From: an uncultured Clostridia bacterium
GTDB lineage: Bacteria; Bacillota; Clostridia; Christensenellales; Aristaeellaceae
Direction of reading: 5' to 3'
DNA length: 64,000 nucleotides
Assembly (NCBI GenBank): GCA_947565865.1
Contig: CANOHT010000013.1
Coordinates: forward strand, 1 to 64,000
A model generated the notes under the pieces. The model made no database searches. It saw nothing but the letters and a program-made list of their open reading frames with translations, and was not told where the DNA came from. Of this stretch, positions 40,809-50,113 are shown piece after piece. Position 1 is the stretch's first letter. Every line of letters starts with the position of its first letter. The position numbers and the translations under genes are program-made.

Positions 40809-41531
40809 TCAATCCAACGTGCAATACAGCACACCGGCCGTCCCCGGTCTTAGCTGATCCACAATTCTGCCGCCGGAGAAGCGGAAGCAGCCGCCCGCAC
40901 TGTCCCCGGGACACAGGGAGTTCACCATCAGCGTGGTGGGAGCCAGGTCAGCGCACTGCGCCGCGTATTCCTCCCCGGCGCCTCCCGCCCATTCCGCCGG
41001 CGTGTAGTCGCAGTAAACAGGCCACAGCAGCACATCCGCTCCCAGGCGGAAGCGATCGGGCGCATCCCAGACATCGCCGCACAGAGCCGTCACGATTCGG
41101 CGACCTCGCCAGAGGAACGCCGCCGCCTCCTGCCCCTCGCGGTAATGGCCGTCCGTCCGGGCGAATTCCTTCCAGCCGCGGGACAGCCGCCGATACCTGC
41201 AAAGGAGACTTCCGCCCTCCATCACCAGGTAAGTGGAATACAGCGCGTCGCCATCCCGCTCAATCAGGCCGAAGGCCAGGGCGATGTCCAGGGCCGAGGA
41301 AGCCTCCACCAATCGGCGCACCGCAGGGCCGTCCACTGCTTCCGCCATCAGCTGATCCTGCTCCCAGCGCCAGGTCAGCGCGTTAAAGCCCTGAAGGAAG
41401 CTCTCACCAAAGCAGATCATGTCCGCTCCATGGGCCGCCGCTTCCGCCATGGCATCCAGCATGACCGATCGATTGCGATCCGTCTGGCCGTCCAGGGTTT
41501 CAGCGGACGCCAGGGCAATGGTTACAGGCAC
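40809..41531 (-). CDS. carbon-nitrogen hydrolase (nitrilase superfamily) with altered Lys site
   Basis: A 240-residue cytosolic protein with the nitrilase fold: ADMICFGESFLQGFN (catalytic Glu) and IVTALCGDVWDAPD (catalytic Cys). The Lys motif normally reads like Y-R-K-x-H-L, but here it is RYRRLSRGWKEF, with Arg where the catalytic Lys is expected. Either the Lys a few residues later (Lys in GWKEF) takes over, or the protein is not a typical amidase. GTG 41531 has AAAGGAGG 6 bases upstream. It follows tsaD by 11 bp, which suggests one transcript. Confidence 0.8.
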   Translation of the reverse strand: MPVTIALASAETLDGQTDRNRSVMLDAMAEAAAHGADMICFGESFLQGFNALTWRWEQDQLMAEAVDGPAVRRLVEASSALDIALAFGLIERDGDALYSTYLVMEGGSLLCRYRRLSRGWKEFARTDGHYREGQEAAAFLWRGRRIVTALCGDVWDAPDRFRLGADVLLWPVYCDYTPAEWAGGAGEEYAAQCADLAPTTLMVNSLCPGDSAGGCFRFSGGRIVDQLRPGTAGVLYCTLD

Positions 41532-41542
41532 GGAAACCTCCT

Positions 41543-42646
41543 TTACACCAGGCGAAGGGTGGGGACGGCGTTCAGGGTCAGGGGCGCCGTCTCGCCCCGG
41601 CACAGGCGATAGTATGCCGCCGAAGCAATCATGGCCGCGTTGTCCGTGCACAGATCAACGCGCGGCATATACAGCGGCAGCCCCGCCCGCTGGCAGGTCT
41701 CCGCCATCATCCGCCGAAGCAGCCGGTTGGCCGATACGCCGCCCGCCATGGCCAAGGCCGGGGCATGGGTCTCTGTGGCCGCCAGCATGGCCTTCTCCAC
41801 CAGCGCGGAAACCACCGCATGGCGGAAGGACGCCGCCATATCCGCCTTGGGCAGGGGCTTGCCCTTCATTTCCAGCTTGTTGGCCGCGTTGAGGAAGGCC
41901 GTCTTCATGCCGGAAAAGGAATAATCGTACCGGCCGTCCGTATGGGGGTGAGGCAGCGCCATGAAGCGGGGGTCCCCTTCCTCCGCCAGGGCGTCGATCC
42001 TGGGGCCGCCGGGATAGGGCAGCCCCAGCACCCGGGCCGCCTTGTCGAAGGCTTCACCCGCCGCGTCGTCGGTGGTCTGGCCCAAAAGCTCATAGCACCC
42101 GTAGTCCGAAACCCGCACCAAGTGACTATGCCCGCCGGAAACCACCAAACACACAAAGGGCGGCGTCAGGTCGGGATGGGTCAGGTAATTGGCGGAAACA
42201 TGGCCTTCAATATGGTTGACGGCGATCAGCGGTTTACCTGCCGCATAGGCCAGGCCCTTCATACAGCTGACTCCGGTCAGCAGCGCGCCCACCAAACCGG
42301 GCCCGCAGGTCACCGCCAGGGCATCCACGTCCGTAAGGGCCATGTCTGCCTCCGTCAGCGCCTGATCCACCACCCGGTCGCAGGCCTCCACATGAGCCCG
42401 GCTGGCAATCTCCGGGACAACCCCGCCATACAGTGCATGCAGATCAATCTGACTGAACACCACGTTGGCGATGATCTCCCGGCCATTCTCCACAATGGCG
42501 GCCGCCGTTTCATCACAGGAGGTCTCCAGGGCCAGAATGCGTACCCGTTCCTTCCCGCGCAGTGCTTCCGCCTGTTCCTGTACCGATTGCGTATAAGCCG
42601 TTCGCTGATGCTGCCGCGACCGTTCCGATCCCTGATACTGTTCCAT
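41543..42646 (-). CDS. tsaD: tRNA threonylcarbamoyladenosine synthesis protein TsaD
   Basis: A 367-residue cytosolic ASKHA-fold enzyme that transfers threonylcarbamoyl to A37 of ANN-decoding tRNAs, with TsaB/TsaE. Seen are ILALETSCDETAAAIV, metal-binding HIEGH, LVVSGGHSHLV, GEAFDKAARVLGLPYPGGP, and MAGGVSANRLLRR. A charged N-terminal extension of about 34 residues (MEQYQGSERSRQ...) precedes the usual start. AGGAGAAGG lies before ATG 42646, which supports the longer form. It heads a likely operon with the nitrilase-fold and gtrA genes. Confidence 0.96.
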   Translation of the reverse strand: MEQYQGSERSRQHQRTAYTQSVQEQAEALRGKERVRILALETSCDETAAAIVENGREIIANVVFSQIDLHALYGGVVPEIASRAHVEACDRVVDQALTEADMALTDVDALAVTCGPGLVGALLTGVSCMKGLAYAAGKPLIAVNHIEGHVSANYLTHPDLTPPFVCLVVSGGHSHLVRVSDYGCYELLGQTTDDAAGEAFDKAARVLGLPYPGGPRIDALAEEGDPRFMALPHPHTDGRYDYSFSGMKTAFLNAANKLEMKGKPLPKADMAASFRHAVVSALVEKAMLAATETHAPALAMAGGVSANRLLRRMMAETCQRAGLPLYMPRVDLCTDNAAMIASAAYYRLCRGETAPLTLNAVPTLRLV

Positions 42647-42769
42647 TTCCTTCTCCTCTGTATCGTCAGCTGCCGACCTTCAGGACAAGCATTGTCATGT
42701 CAGACCGCCAGCCTTTTCCCGGGTGCTCGTTCAGTGCCGGAATCCCGCCGATGATGCTTTGCTGCATGG

Positions 42770-43780
42770 TTAAGCCCAAATAAGCATGATACCAAACAGC
42801 GCCATGCAGACCAGGGTATATGCCATCATGCCGGCGTTGCCCCACAGAACAGACGCCCTTTTTCCTTTGGGCAGCTGCACCATACCTTTTTCAAAGACAA
42901 ATTTCTTTCTCTTGACCATGAGCAGGATGATTCCCGCAAGGTCTAATCCGTATAACAGCACTTCGCAGGCGGTCGAGATAGCAGAGGCACTCGCGTTTTC
43001 CCTCATGACCACCAGCGCCATCAGCGATGAGGACAGGTTGATGATGAGATGAAGCGCGATGGTATACCCGATTCTCCCCGTTTTGGCGTATACATAGGCA
43101 AAAAGCATGCCCAGGAAGACGGCGTAGAAAAACTGCGAGAAATTACCGTGGATAAGTCCAAACATCAGGCCGGACATCACGACAGCAGCCGCTTCCCCAT
43201 ACCGTGCCAAGCGATCCACCAAAATCTTCCGAAACACCAGTTCCTCAACGACAGGCGCGCAGATGCCGGTAAACACAAAGCTGATCCATACCGAATTTTC
43301 GCTGAAAGCTTCCTCCACAGGGTTCGCCACAGCCGAACCCTGAATGGCTCCGATCGCGGCATTCACCATTTCCCCGAGCAGGCTGCCGAGCAGCGCAACG
43401 CCAAAACACATCATCAGTAGCACCAGGAAATTCGCGGCGCCCATTCTCTTCCGCTTTTTTATTTGAACGCGCTCCCGCCGCCTGCAAAGCAAGGCCAGCA
43501 ATGGGTAGCCAGCCGCATAAATCGACAGTATGGCCAATGCATAAACAACGTCATCATGACGCAAATAGAATTCAGGCGCATAATGAAATACAAGCATAGG
43601 TACCGCATTCTGGAGCGCTGTAAGCACGATAACAATAGCAAAGAAGCACCAGCCAATGCCGGAACAGAATCGACGCTCTTTTTTCAGATCAGCATCCGTC
43701 GCCCGCGCCGGAGCGCTTTCCGCCTTGGCATATGCCAGTTCGGAGGCCGTACCGACGCTTTTTTCATTTTCCTTGAACAT
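42770..43780 (-). CDS. CPBP-family intramembrane metalloprotease
   Basis: A 336-residue membrane protein with about eight segments. The CPBP (Abi/CAAX-protease-like) motifs are present: CAPVVEELVFRKIL (E-E-x-x-x-R), GLMFGLIHGNFSQ (metal His), and a later ALHLIINLSS. The N-terminal 45 residues are charged and cytosolic. Members cleave peptides in the membrane or act in bacteriocin self-immunity; no bacteriocin gene is visible nearby. GGGGGAG lies about 11 bases before the ATG. Lower GC than flanking genes, but no other sign of transfer. Confidence 0.88.
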   Translation of the reverse strand: MFKENEKSVGTASELAYAKAESAPARATDADLKKERRFCSGIGWCFFAIVIVLTALQNAVPMLVFHYAPEFYLRHDDVVYALAILSIYAAGYPLLALLCRRRERVQIKKRKRMGAANFLVLLMMCFGVALLGSLLGEMVNAAIGAIQGSAVANPVEEAFSENSVWISFVFTGICAPVVEELVFRKILVDRLARYGEAAAVVMSGLMFGLIHGNFSQFFYAVFLGMLFAYVYAKTGRIGYTIALHLIINLSSSLMALVVMRENASASAISTACEVLLYGLDLAGIILLMVKRKKFVFEKGMVQLPKGKRASVLWGNAGMMAYTLVCMALFGIMLIWA

Positions 43781-43900
43781 ACAGTCATTCTCCCCCGCTC
43801 ATTTTCTGTCGAGTACGGTTGCTGAACTTATCGTTGTGCTTGATTTTCGCCATGAATACCCATGCTTCGAAGATTGACAGGACAAGGAGCGGGCGAAGGG

Positions 43901-44596
43901 TCACGTCTGCTCGCTGCCGCCTCCGCGGCTCCTGCGCATAGTCCAGGCCGCCGCCATGGCCAGGGCCATCAGCCCCAGCCATGAAGCCGCCAGCACGGCC
44001 GCCTCATGAATGAAAAATTGGATGGGCATCAGCCGAATCAGCAGATTCTCCGCCGGGTTCATCAGCCATAAGCCGTTATCAAAGGATAGCTGATGAAAGA
44101 GGATGAACAGCCCGTCGAAGTCCGCCAGCCCCCAGACGGCCAATGCCAGCACCGCCAATAGCGTCAGCCCGCCACCCGCCAGGAACCCCCGAGCCACGTC
44201 CCGCTTTGCCCGCAGCGCCCAGGTGAGCGCCAGGGTCAGGCAGAACCCTGCCAGCGCCGCCATCAGCACCCGGCGGCAGAGCACGAACAGCCCCCGGCAA
44301 TCCGCCATGTGCTGCTGCTCGTTATCCCGGAAGGCTTCCATGGTTTGCCCCTGGCCGTCTGTCCAGGCGTACTGGAATTCCGCCTGCTTTCCCGCAAGAT
44401 ACCCCGCAATCATCGCCGCCATGCCAGGATATTCCGCCTCCGGCAAACCTGTTTCCTCCGGCGGGGCGTACCGCCGCATCAGGGAAAGCATCATGGGCTG
44501 AGAAGCGCCCAAGCCGTCGATGAGCGCGGTCAGCGTCAGCATGGCAAAGCAAAGCGCCATTACCGCCCCCAGCAGACCGTGAAGCATTTTCTTCAT
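43901..44596 (-). CDS. DUF1461 (TIGR01906-type) integral membrane protein
   Basis: A 231-residue membrane protein with about five segments. It fits the Firmicutes DUF1461 family: a long outer loop after segment one containing the EAEYPGMAAMIAGYLAGKQ helix, then DFDGLFILFHQLSFDNGLW and LMNPAENLLIRLMPIQFF, which are its hallmark. Function is unknown. ATG 44596 has AAGGAGG 8 bases upstream. Confidence 0.85.
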   Translation of the reverse strand: MKKMLHGLLGAVMALCFAMLTLTALIDGLGASQPMMLSLMRRYAPPEETGLPEAEYPGMAAMIAGYLAGKQAEFQYAWTDGQGQTMEAFRDNEQQHMADCRGLFVLCRRVLMAALAGFCLTLALTWALRAKRDVARGFLAGGGLTLLAVLALAVWGLADFDGLFILFHQLSFDNGLWLMNPAENLLIRLMPIQFFIHEAAVLAASWLGLMALAMAAAWTMRRSRGGGSEQT

Positions 44597-44626
44597 GACG
44601 CTTTGCCTCCTTCCTATGCGAATGCC

Positions 44627-44957
44627 CACGCGCACCCATGTTAAACCACAGGCTACCCCACCGCATCGCGCAATGGGCGGTCAAGGAAGGGCGGTGCCCC
44701 TCCTTGCGGGTTGTAAAGGCGGCACCCTTACCCACCCCTCCACGCGCATCTACGTTAGACCGCGGGAACCCTCCCGCATCGCGCAATGGGAGGTCAAGGA
44801 GGGGCAATGCCCCTCCTTGCGGGTTGTAAGGGCAGCGCCCTTACCCACCTCCACGCGCACCCAGGTTAAACCGCAGGCAACCCTCCCGCATCGTGCAATG
44901 GCAGGTCAAGGAGGGGCGACGCCCCTCCTTGCGGGTTGTAAGGGCAGCGCCCTTACT
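44627..44957. repeat. three tandem copies of a 111-114 bp hairpin-rich repeat
   Basis: Copies start at 44627, 44741 and 44852, each opening CACGCGCA. Each contains two hairpins: one of the GGAGGGGC/GCCCCTCC type and one of the GTAAGGGC/GCCCTTAC type. The third copy runs into the stop codon of prfB (44953-44955), so its hairpins form directly in the 3' end of prfB mRNA. A similar frame on the plus strand is not coding. The region between DUF1461 and prfB otherwise holds nothing. Confidence 0.8.
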
Positions 44958-46053
44958 GCATTTTCAGATAGGAGGTCACAAAGCCCTCAATGTTGCCGTT
45001 CATTACGTCGTCAATGTTGCCGACCTCGAAGCCGGTACGGTGATCCTTCACCATGGTATAGGGCTGGAAGACGTAGGAGCGAATCTGGCTGCCCCACTCA
45101 ATCTTCTTCATCTCACCCTTGATGTCGGCCATCTGCTGCTCTTTCTCGCGCTCACGCAGCTCCAGCAGCTTCGCCTTCAGCATGCGAAGACAGGTAGCGC
45201 GGTTCTGCACCTGGTCGCGCTCGGTCTGGCAGGCCACCACAATGCCCGTGGGGAAGTGCGTCATGCGGACGGCGGAGGAGGTCTTGTTGACGTTCTGGCC
45301 ACCGGCGCCGGAGGAATGGTAGGTATCCACCCGGACATCCTTCATGTTAATCTCAATCTCGTCGCCCTCGTCCTCCAGGATCGGCGCGACATCCAGGGAG
45401 GAGAAGGAGGTGTGGCGGCGGGCGTTGGCGTCAAAGGGGCTGATGCGCACCAGGCGGTGCACACCCTTCTCACCGCGCAGATAGCCATACACATGGTCTC
45501 CGCTGATCTCCATGGTGACGGACTTGATGCCCGCTTCATCGCCATCCAGCAGATCCAGCACCTTGACGGTGAAGCCCATGCGCTCGCAGTAGCGGGTGTA
45601 CATGCGGTAGAGCATCTGCGTCCAGTCCTGGGCCTCGGTTCCGCCCGCACCCGCGTGCAGGGATATGATGGCGTCGCTGTCATCATAGTTTCCCCGCATG
45701 AGAGTTTCCAGCTCGAGGGCGTCGGCCTGCTCCTTCAGCTTGGCCATTTCCTCGGTGATTTCCTGGGCCATGTCCTCGTCGTTTTCTTCTCGAGCCAAAT
45801 CCACCATGACCTCAATATCATCGGCGGTGGACAGCAGCTTCTCGTAATGAGCCAGCTTGCCCTTGAGGCGGCCCACCTTCTGATTCACCCGGGTGGAGCG
45901 CTCCAGGTCGTTCCAGAACTCCGGCTGGTTCATTTCCTCGTTGAGTTCGTCAATCTGTTCCCGCATGTGGTCGATGTGCAGCGCCTCGCCGGACTGCAGG
46001 ATGGACGCGCGAATGCCCTCCAGATCCTGGGTATATTGTTCCAATTCAATCAT
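44953..46053 (-). CDS. prfB: peptide chain release factor 2
   Basis: A 366-residue cytosolic factor that ends translation at UGA and UAA. The GGQ loop is YHSSGAGGQNVNKTSSAVRM. The N-terminal coiled coil (QPEFWNDLERSTRVNQK) and the family segment HAGAGGTEAQDWTQML are present. The gene reads through in one frame from ATG 46053, so the programmed +1 frameshift common in RF2 genes (in-frame UGA near codon 25) is absent. GAGG lies 9 bases before the start. It follows secA by 87 bp, a frequent order in Firmicutes. Confidence 0.96.
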   Translation of the reverse strand: MIELEQYTQDLEGIRASILQSGEALHIDHMREQIDELNEEMNQPEFWNDLERSTRVNQKVGRLKGKLAHYEKLLSTADDIEVMVDLAREENDEDMAQEITEEMAKLKEQADALELETLMRGNYDDSDAIISLHAGAGGTEAQDWTQMLYRMYTRYCERMGFTVKVLDLLDGDEAGIKSVTMEISGDHVYGYLRGEKGVHRLVRISPFDANARRHTSFSSLDVAPILEDEGDEIEINMKDVRVDTYHSSGAGGQNVNKTSSAVRMTHFPTGIVVACQTERDQVQNRATCLRMLKAKLLELREREKEQQMADIKGEMKKIEWGSQIRSYVFQPYTMVKDHRTGFEVGNIDDVMNGNIEGFVTSYLKMQ

Positions 46054-46140
46054 GCTGAATACCTCGATTCATTCATGTCGTACCGCGATTGATGAGAGCA
46101 CGACGCGCCGTTATGTGAAGCCTGACGCAGCCCGGTTCCT

Positions 46141-48843
46141 TCATTCCTCCGCCGCATTTTTGCCGCAGCAGTTCTTGTACTTCTTGCCGGAGCCGCAGGG
46201 GCAGGGATCGTTGCGGCCCACCTTTTCGGAGGCCTTCAGCCGTTTGGGCTGACGGGGCGCGTCGCCGCCGGCGCGGGCTTCCATGGGCTGAGCCTGCTGC
46301 ACACGCTCCGGGGTGCGCTGGATGCGGGCCTGGTAAACCCGGCGCACCGTATCCTCCCGGATGAGGTGGTTCAGCTCCTCGAACATGTAGCCAGCCTCAA
46401 TCTGGTACTCGGTGACGGGGTTCTTTCCGCCGTAGGCGCGGAAGCCGATGCCGTCCCTGAGCTGATCCATGGCGTCAATATGATCCATCCAGCGGTTATC
46501 CACCGCGCCCAGGAGCATCACGCGCTCAAATTCGCGCATATCCACGCCGATTTCGCTCAGAAGAGTCTCCCGCTCATCGTAGAAGGCCCGGGCATCCGCC
46601 TTCAGGGCTTCCACAAAGGCCGCCTTATCCTCCTCGTCCACCAGGCGCTTGTTTTGCTCAACGCAGCCCGGGTGAACGCACAGCGTCTCCAGATAGCGGG
46701 CCAGCTGGGCATAGTCGAAATCCTCGCCGTCCTCGCTGGCGCAGTACCGGGCCACCGCCGCGTCGATGAGCTTGCAGGCCATGCCCACAATGTTCTCCCG
46801 GACGTTTTCACCCATGAGCACCCGGCGGCGCTGGCGATAGATCACCTCGCGCTGACGATTCATCACATTGTCGTATTCCAGCACGTTTTTACGAATCTCG
46901 AAGTTCCGGCCCTCGATGCGCTTCTGGGCAGACTCGATTTGCTTGGTGAGCAGACCCGCTTGCAGGGCCTCGTCGTCCCGCAGGCCCAGTCGGCTGACCA
47001 TGGCGCCGATTCGTTCGGAGCCAAACAGCCGCAGCAGGTCGTCCTCCAGGGAGAGGAAGAACTGCGTGCTGCCGGGATCGCCCTGACGTCCGGCACGGCC
47101 CCGCAGCTGGTTGTCAATGCGGCGGGACTCATGGCGCTCAGTGCCGATGATATGCAGGCCGCCGGTCTTCAGCACCCGCTCGTGCTCCTGATCGGTGTCG
47201 GTCTTAAAGGACTTGTACAGCGCCTGATAGGTCTCCCGGGCCTCCAGGATAGCCTCGTCCGAGGTATCCGCGTGGCCGATGGCGGCCTCGATGAGATCGT
47301 CCTCATAGCCGTTTTGGCGCATGGCGCGGCGGGCCAGGAATTCCGGGTTGCCGCCCAGAAGGATGTCCGTGCCGCGGCCGGCCATGTTGGTGGCGATGGT
47401 CACCGCGCCGAAATGACCGGCCTGGGCGACGATTTCCGCCTCCTTGGCGTGGTTCTTGGCGTTCAGCACCTCATGGGGAATGCCACGGCGGCGCAGGAGG
47501 TCAGCCAGCATTTCGCTGGTTTCCACCGTCACCGTGCCCACCAGCACGGGCTGTCCCTGCTTGTGGTGCTCCTCAATGGCGGCCAGCACCGCGGCAAATT
47601 TGGCGTTCTTGGTCTTGTAGACCATATCATCCAGATCCTTGCGGACGTTGGGCTTGTTGGTGGGAATCTCCACCACGTCCAGGGCGTAGATCCCCTGGAA
47701 CTCGGCTTCCTCCGTCTTGGCGGTGCCCGTCATGCCAGCCAGCTTGCCGTACATACGGAAATAATTCTGGAAGGTGATGGTGGCCAGGGTCTTGCTTTCC
47801 CGCTCCACCTTCACATGCTCCTTGGCCTCAATGGCCTGGTGAAGGCCCTCGGAATAGCGGCGGCCGATCATCAGGCGGCCCGTGAACTCGTCCACGATGA
47901 CCACCTGGCCGTTTTGCACCACATAATCCACGTCCCGCTTCATCAGCGCGTGGGCGCGCAGGGCGCAATTGATATGGTGGTTCAGCTCGGAGTTTTCGGG
48001 ATCGTTCAGGTTGTCGATGCCAAAGGCGGTCTCCACCTTCACCGCGCCTTCATCCGTCAGGGCGACGGACTTCTTCTTCTCGTCCACCTCAAAGTGAACG
48101 TCGCGCTTCATGGCGCGCACCACGGCGTCGGCCTTCTCATAGAGAATGGTGCTCTTGTCTCCCTGGCCGGAGATAATGAGCGGCGTACGGGCCTCGTCGA
48201 TGAGAATGGAGTCCACCTCATCCACGATGGCATAGTGATGGCCTCGCTGCACCAGGTTCTGCTGGCGAATGACCATGTTGTCCCGCAGATAATCGAAGCC
48301 CAGCTCGTTGTTGGTGCCGTAGGTAATGTCGCAGGCGTAGGCCGCGCGGCGCTCGTCCGGGCTGAGGTCGTGGACAATCAGGCCCACCGTCAGCCCCAGG
48401 AAGCGGTGCACCTTGCCCATCCACTCGCTGTCGCGCCGTGCCAGGTAATCATTCACCGTCACGATATGGACGCCCTGGCCGGACAGCGCGTTGAGGTACG
48501 CCGGCAGCGTAGCCACAAGCGTCTTGCCCTCGCCGGTCTTCATCTCAGCGATACGCCCCTGATGCAGCACCAGGCCGCCGATCAGCTGCACCCGGTAGTG
48601 CCGCATACCCAATACGCGATCCGCAGCCTCCCGCACCGTTGCGAAGGCCTCGGGGAGGATGTCATCCTCCGTTTCGCCCTTTTGCAGCCGGGCGCGGAAT
48701 TCCCCGGTCTTGGCCTTGAGCTGCGCGTCCGTCAGCTTTCGGTACTCGCCCTCCAGCGCTTCCACCGCGTCCACGGTGCGTTCCAGCTTTTTCAGCTGCG
48801 CGTCATTGCCTCCGCCCAGCAGCTTTTTAACCCAATCCAGCAT
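46141..48843 (-). CDS. secA: preprotein translocase ATPase SecA
   Basis: A 900-residue motor that drives secreted proteins through SecYEG. Walker A is MKTGEGKTLVATLPAYLNAL, Walker B lies in YAIVDEVDSILIDEARTP, and TNMAGRGTDILLGG and RIDNQLRGRAGRQGDPGSTQ are the helicase motifs. The C-terminus has the SEC-C zinc motif NDPCPCGSGKKYKNCC. Normal length. It starts MLDWVKKLLGGG. A TTGCAT/TATAAT promoter lies at 48943-48972, and prfB follows downstream on the same strand. Confidence 0.98.
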   Translation of the reverse strand: MLDWVKKLLGGGNDAQLKKLERTVDAVEALEGEYRKLTDAQLKAKTGEFRARLQKGETEDDILPEAFATVREAADRVLGMRHYRVQLIGGLVLHQGRIAEMKTGEGKTLVATLPAYLNALSGQGVHIVTVNDYLARRDSEWMGKVHRFLGLTVGLIVHDLSPDERRAAYACDITYGTNNELGFDYLRDNMVIRQQNLVQRGHHYAIVDEVDSILIDEARTPLIISGQGDKSTILYEKADAVVRAMKRDVHFEVDEKKKSVALTDEGAVKVETAFGIDNLNDPENSELNHHINCALRAHALMKRDVDYVVQNGQVVIVDEFTGRLMIGRRYSEGLHQAIEAKEHVKVERESKTLATITFQNYFRMYGKLAGMTGTAKTEEAEFQGIYALDVVEIPTNKPNVRKDLDDMVYKTKNAKFAAVLAAIEEHHKQGQPVLVGTVTVETSEMLADLLRRRGIPHEVLNAKNHAKEAEIVAQAGHFGAVTIATNMAGRGTDILLGGNPEFLARRAMRQNGYEDDLIEAAIGHADTSDEAILEARETYQALYKSFKTDTDQEHERVLKTGGLHIIGTERHESRRIDNQLRGRAGRQGDPGSTQFFLSLEDDLLRLFGSERIGAMVSRLGLRDDEALQAGLLTKQIESAQKRIEGRNFEIRKNVLEYDNVMNRQREVIYRQRRRVLMGENVRENIVGMACKLIDAAVARYCASEDGEDFDYAQLARYLETLCVHPGCVEQNKRLVDEEDKAAFVEALKADARAFYDERETLLSEIGVDMREFERVMLLGAVDNRWMDHIDAMDQLRDGIGFRAYGGKNPVTEYQIEAGYMFEELNHLIREDTVRRVYQARIQRTPERVQQAQPMEARAGGDAPRQPKRLKASEKVGRNDPCPCGSGKKYKNCCGKNAAEE

Positions 48844-48942
48844 CGTCCTATCTCCTCGCTTTATTCAGCAGCTATTCATGCCAAGCCGGTCTCCCGGTCT
48901 GCCTTCGTATCACAGGCGCCTTTGCATAAAGGCACAGTGTAT

Positions 48943-48972
48943 ATTATACCATGACCGGCCCCCTCCATGCAA
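48943..48972 (-). promoter_or_regulatory. promoter of secA
   Basis: On the minus strand TTGCAT (48972-48967) and TATAAT (48948-48943) have an 18-bp spacer, about 100 bp before the start. Confidence 0.6.
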
Positions 48973-49046
48973 GTGCGGACTTTGGCGGCGAAAGGCGGGC
49001 GCAAGGCCGTTTCCCTGCGCCCGCGCGCTTTGCGGACCCGCCGCTT

Positions 49047-49982
49047 TTATAAGTGCGGGAGACTTTCGCGATACGCCCGCAGCTCATCCTCCCCGACTGT
49101 ACGGATGATGCGGTCGAGCGCGGAGGCCAGAGCGTCCTTATCCTTGGGCAAAGCCCCTTGAAGCTGGAACGCGTTGGACGCGCCCAACGCGGCGAACCGG
49201 GTGGGAATACGCAAATTTTCAAGGAGCGCGCGAATCTCCCGGTATTTTTCCATTTCGCTTTCCTCCTGCCAGCGACCGCGCTGAATTTCCTGATAAAGCG
49301 CTGAATCCTGGTAGATGGTCAGCATATTGACGCCAATGAGCGTCGGGCGAAGCTGATTGCAGAGGTCGGCCGTCGCCCTGGCGCCGATCTCCCCCCGGCC
49401 GATCCCGGATATGCCTGCCAGGTAGAAAAAGCTATACTGGATACCAGCCTGATCCAATCGTCGGCATTGCGTCAAAGCGTCGGCGGCGGTATAACCCTTG
49501 TTCATGAACCGCAGGGCTTCGTCATCGCCGGTTTCAAGGCCGATGGTCAGACCGTTATAGCCGGCCTGACGCAGCGCCGCCAATTCCTTGTCCGACTTCA
49601 GCGCAACGTCGGTGATTCGGGCAAAGCACCCGATGGTTCTGACGGAGGGAAGATACTGCCGGATCAGCGCGGCCATGGCCGTCAGCCGTTCGTACTTCAG
49701 CACGAAGGGATTCGCCCCTGTCAGAAAAACCCGCCGGACGCGCTCCGGCCTGGGCCGCCCCTGCAAACGGGCCGTCAGCATGGCCATAGGATCTGTGCTC
49801 CAAAGCTGCGCCTCCTGCAGGTCGCTTTTGATGTCCCGCCAAGAAGACATTCTGAATGAAAACGGCAGATCGTTATAGAGCGTACAGAATTTGCACTGAT
49901 GGTGGGTACAGCCCGCGGTTGCTTCCAGCAGCAGCGAGGAAGCCTCGTAGGGCGGCCGCCATATGGTTCCGGTGTAGTGCAT
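49047..49982 (-). CDS. radical SAM protein
   Basis: A 311-residue cytosolic iron-sulphur enzyme. The cluster motif is CTHHQCKFC (C-x4-C-x2-C), which differs from the usual C-x3-C-x2-C but is typical of one Firmicutes group of radical SAM proteins. VFLTGANPFVLK, GLTIGLETGDDEALRFMNKG and the SAM-binding strands follow. The reaction is unknown. AAGGAGG lies 7 bases before ATG 49982. It is divergent from an HxlR regulator gene, with a perfect palindrome between them, so expression is probably controlled by that regulator, perhaps in response to reactive compounds. Confidence 0.88.
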   Translation of the reverse strand: MHYTGTIWRPPYEASSLLLEATAGCTHHQCKFCTLYNDLPFSFRMSSWRDIKSDLQEAQLWSTDPMAMLTARLQGRPRPERVRRVFLTGANPFVLKYERLTAMAALIRQYLPSVRTIGCFARITDVALKSDKELAALRQAGYNGLTIGLETGDDEALRFMNKGYTAADALTQCRRLDQAGIQYSFFYLAGISGIGRGEIGARATADLCNQLRPTLIGVNMLTIYQDSALYQEIQRGRWQEESEMEKYREIRALLENLRIPTRFAALGASNAFQLQGALPKDKDALASALDRIIRTVGEDELRAYRESLPHL

Positions 49983-50032
49983 ACCATGACCTCCTTTGTC
50001 GGAGGCCATGATAGCATGGCGCCTTTGAAAAG

Positions 50033-50049
50033 AAAAGTACGGTACTTTT
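50033..50049. promoter_or_regulatory. palindromic operator between radical SAM and HxlR genes
   Basis: AAAAGTAC-G-GTACTTTT is a perfect 17-bp inverted repeat, 51 bp from the radical SAM start and 65 bp from the HxlR start. A half-site (GCAGTAC) follows at 50052. HxlR-family operators are often of the AGTAC/GTACT kind, so this is the likely binding site. Confidence 0.65.
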
Positions 50050-50113
50050 TCGCAGTACATTGCTTTTGCAGCACGGCGGCGATATAATGAGGCTGCCAGG
50101 AGGTCATGACAGC

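Noticed and set aside
44627..44957. CRISPR array
   Set aside because: Units are 111-114 bp with no short repeat/unique spacer pattern, only three copies, and no cas genes.
46366..48954. 862-codon open frame opposite secA
   Set aside because: SecA is certain on the other strand. The antisense product has no ribosome site and is low-complexity Leu/His/Val.
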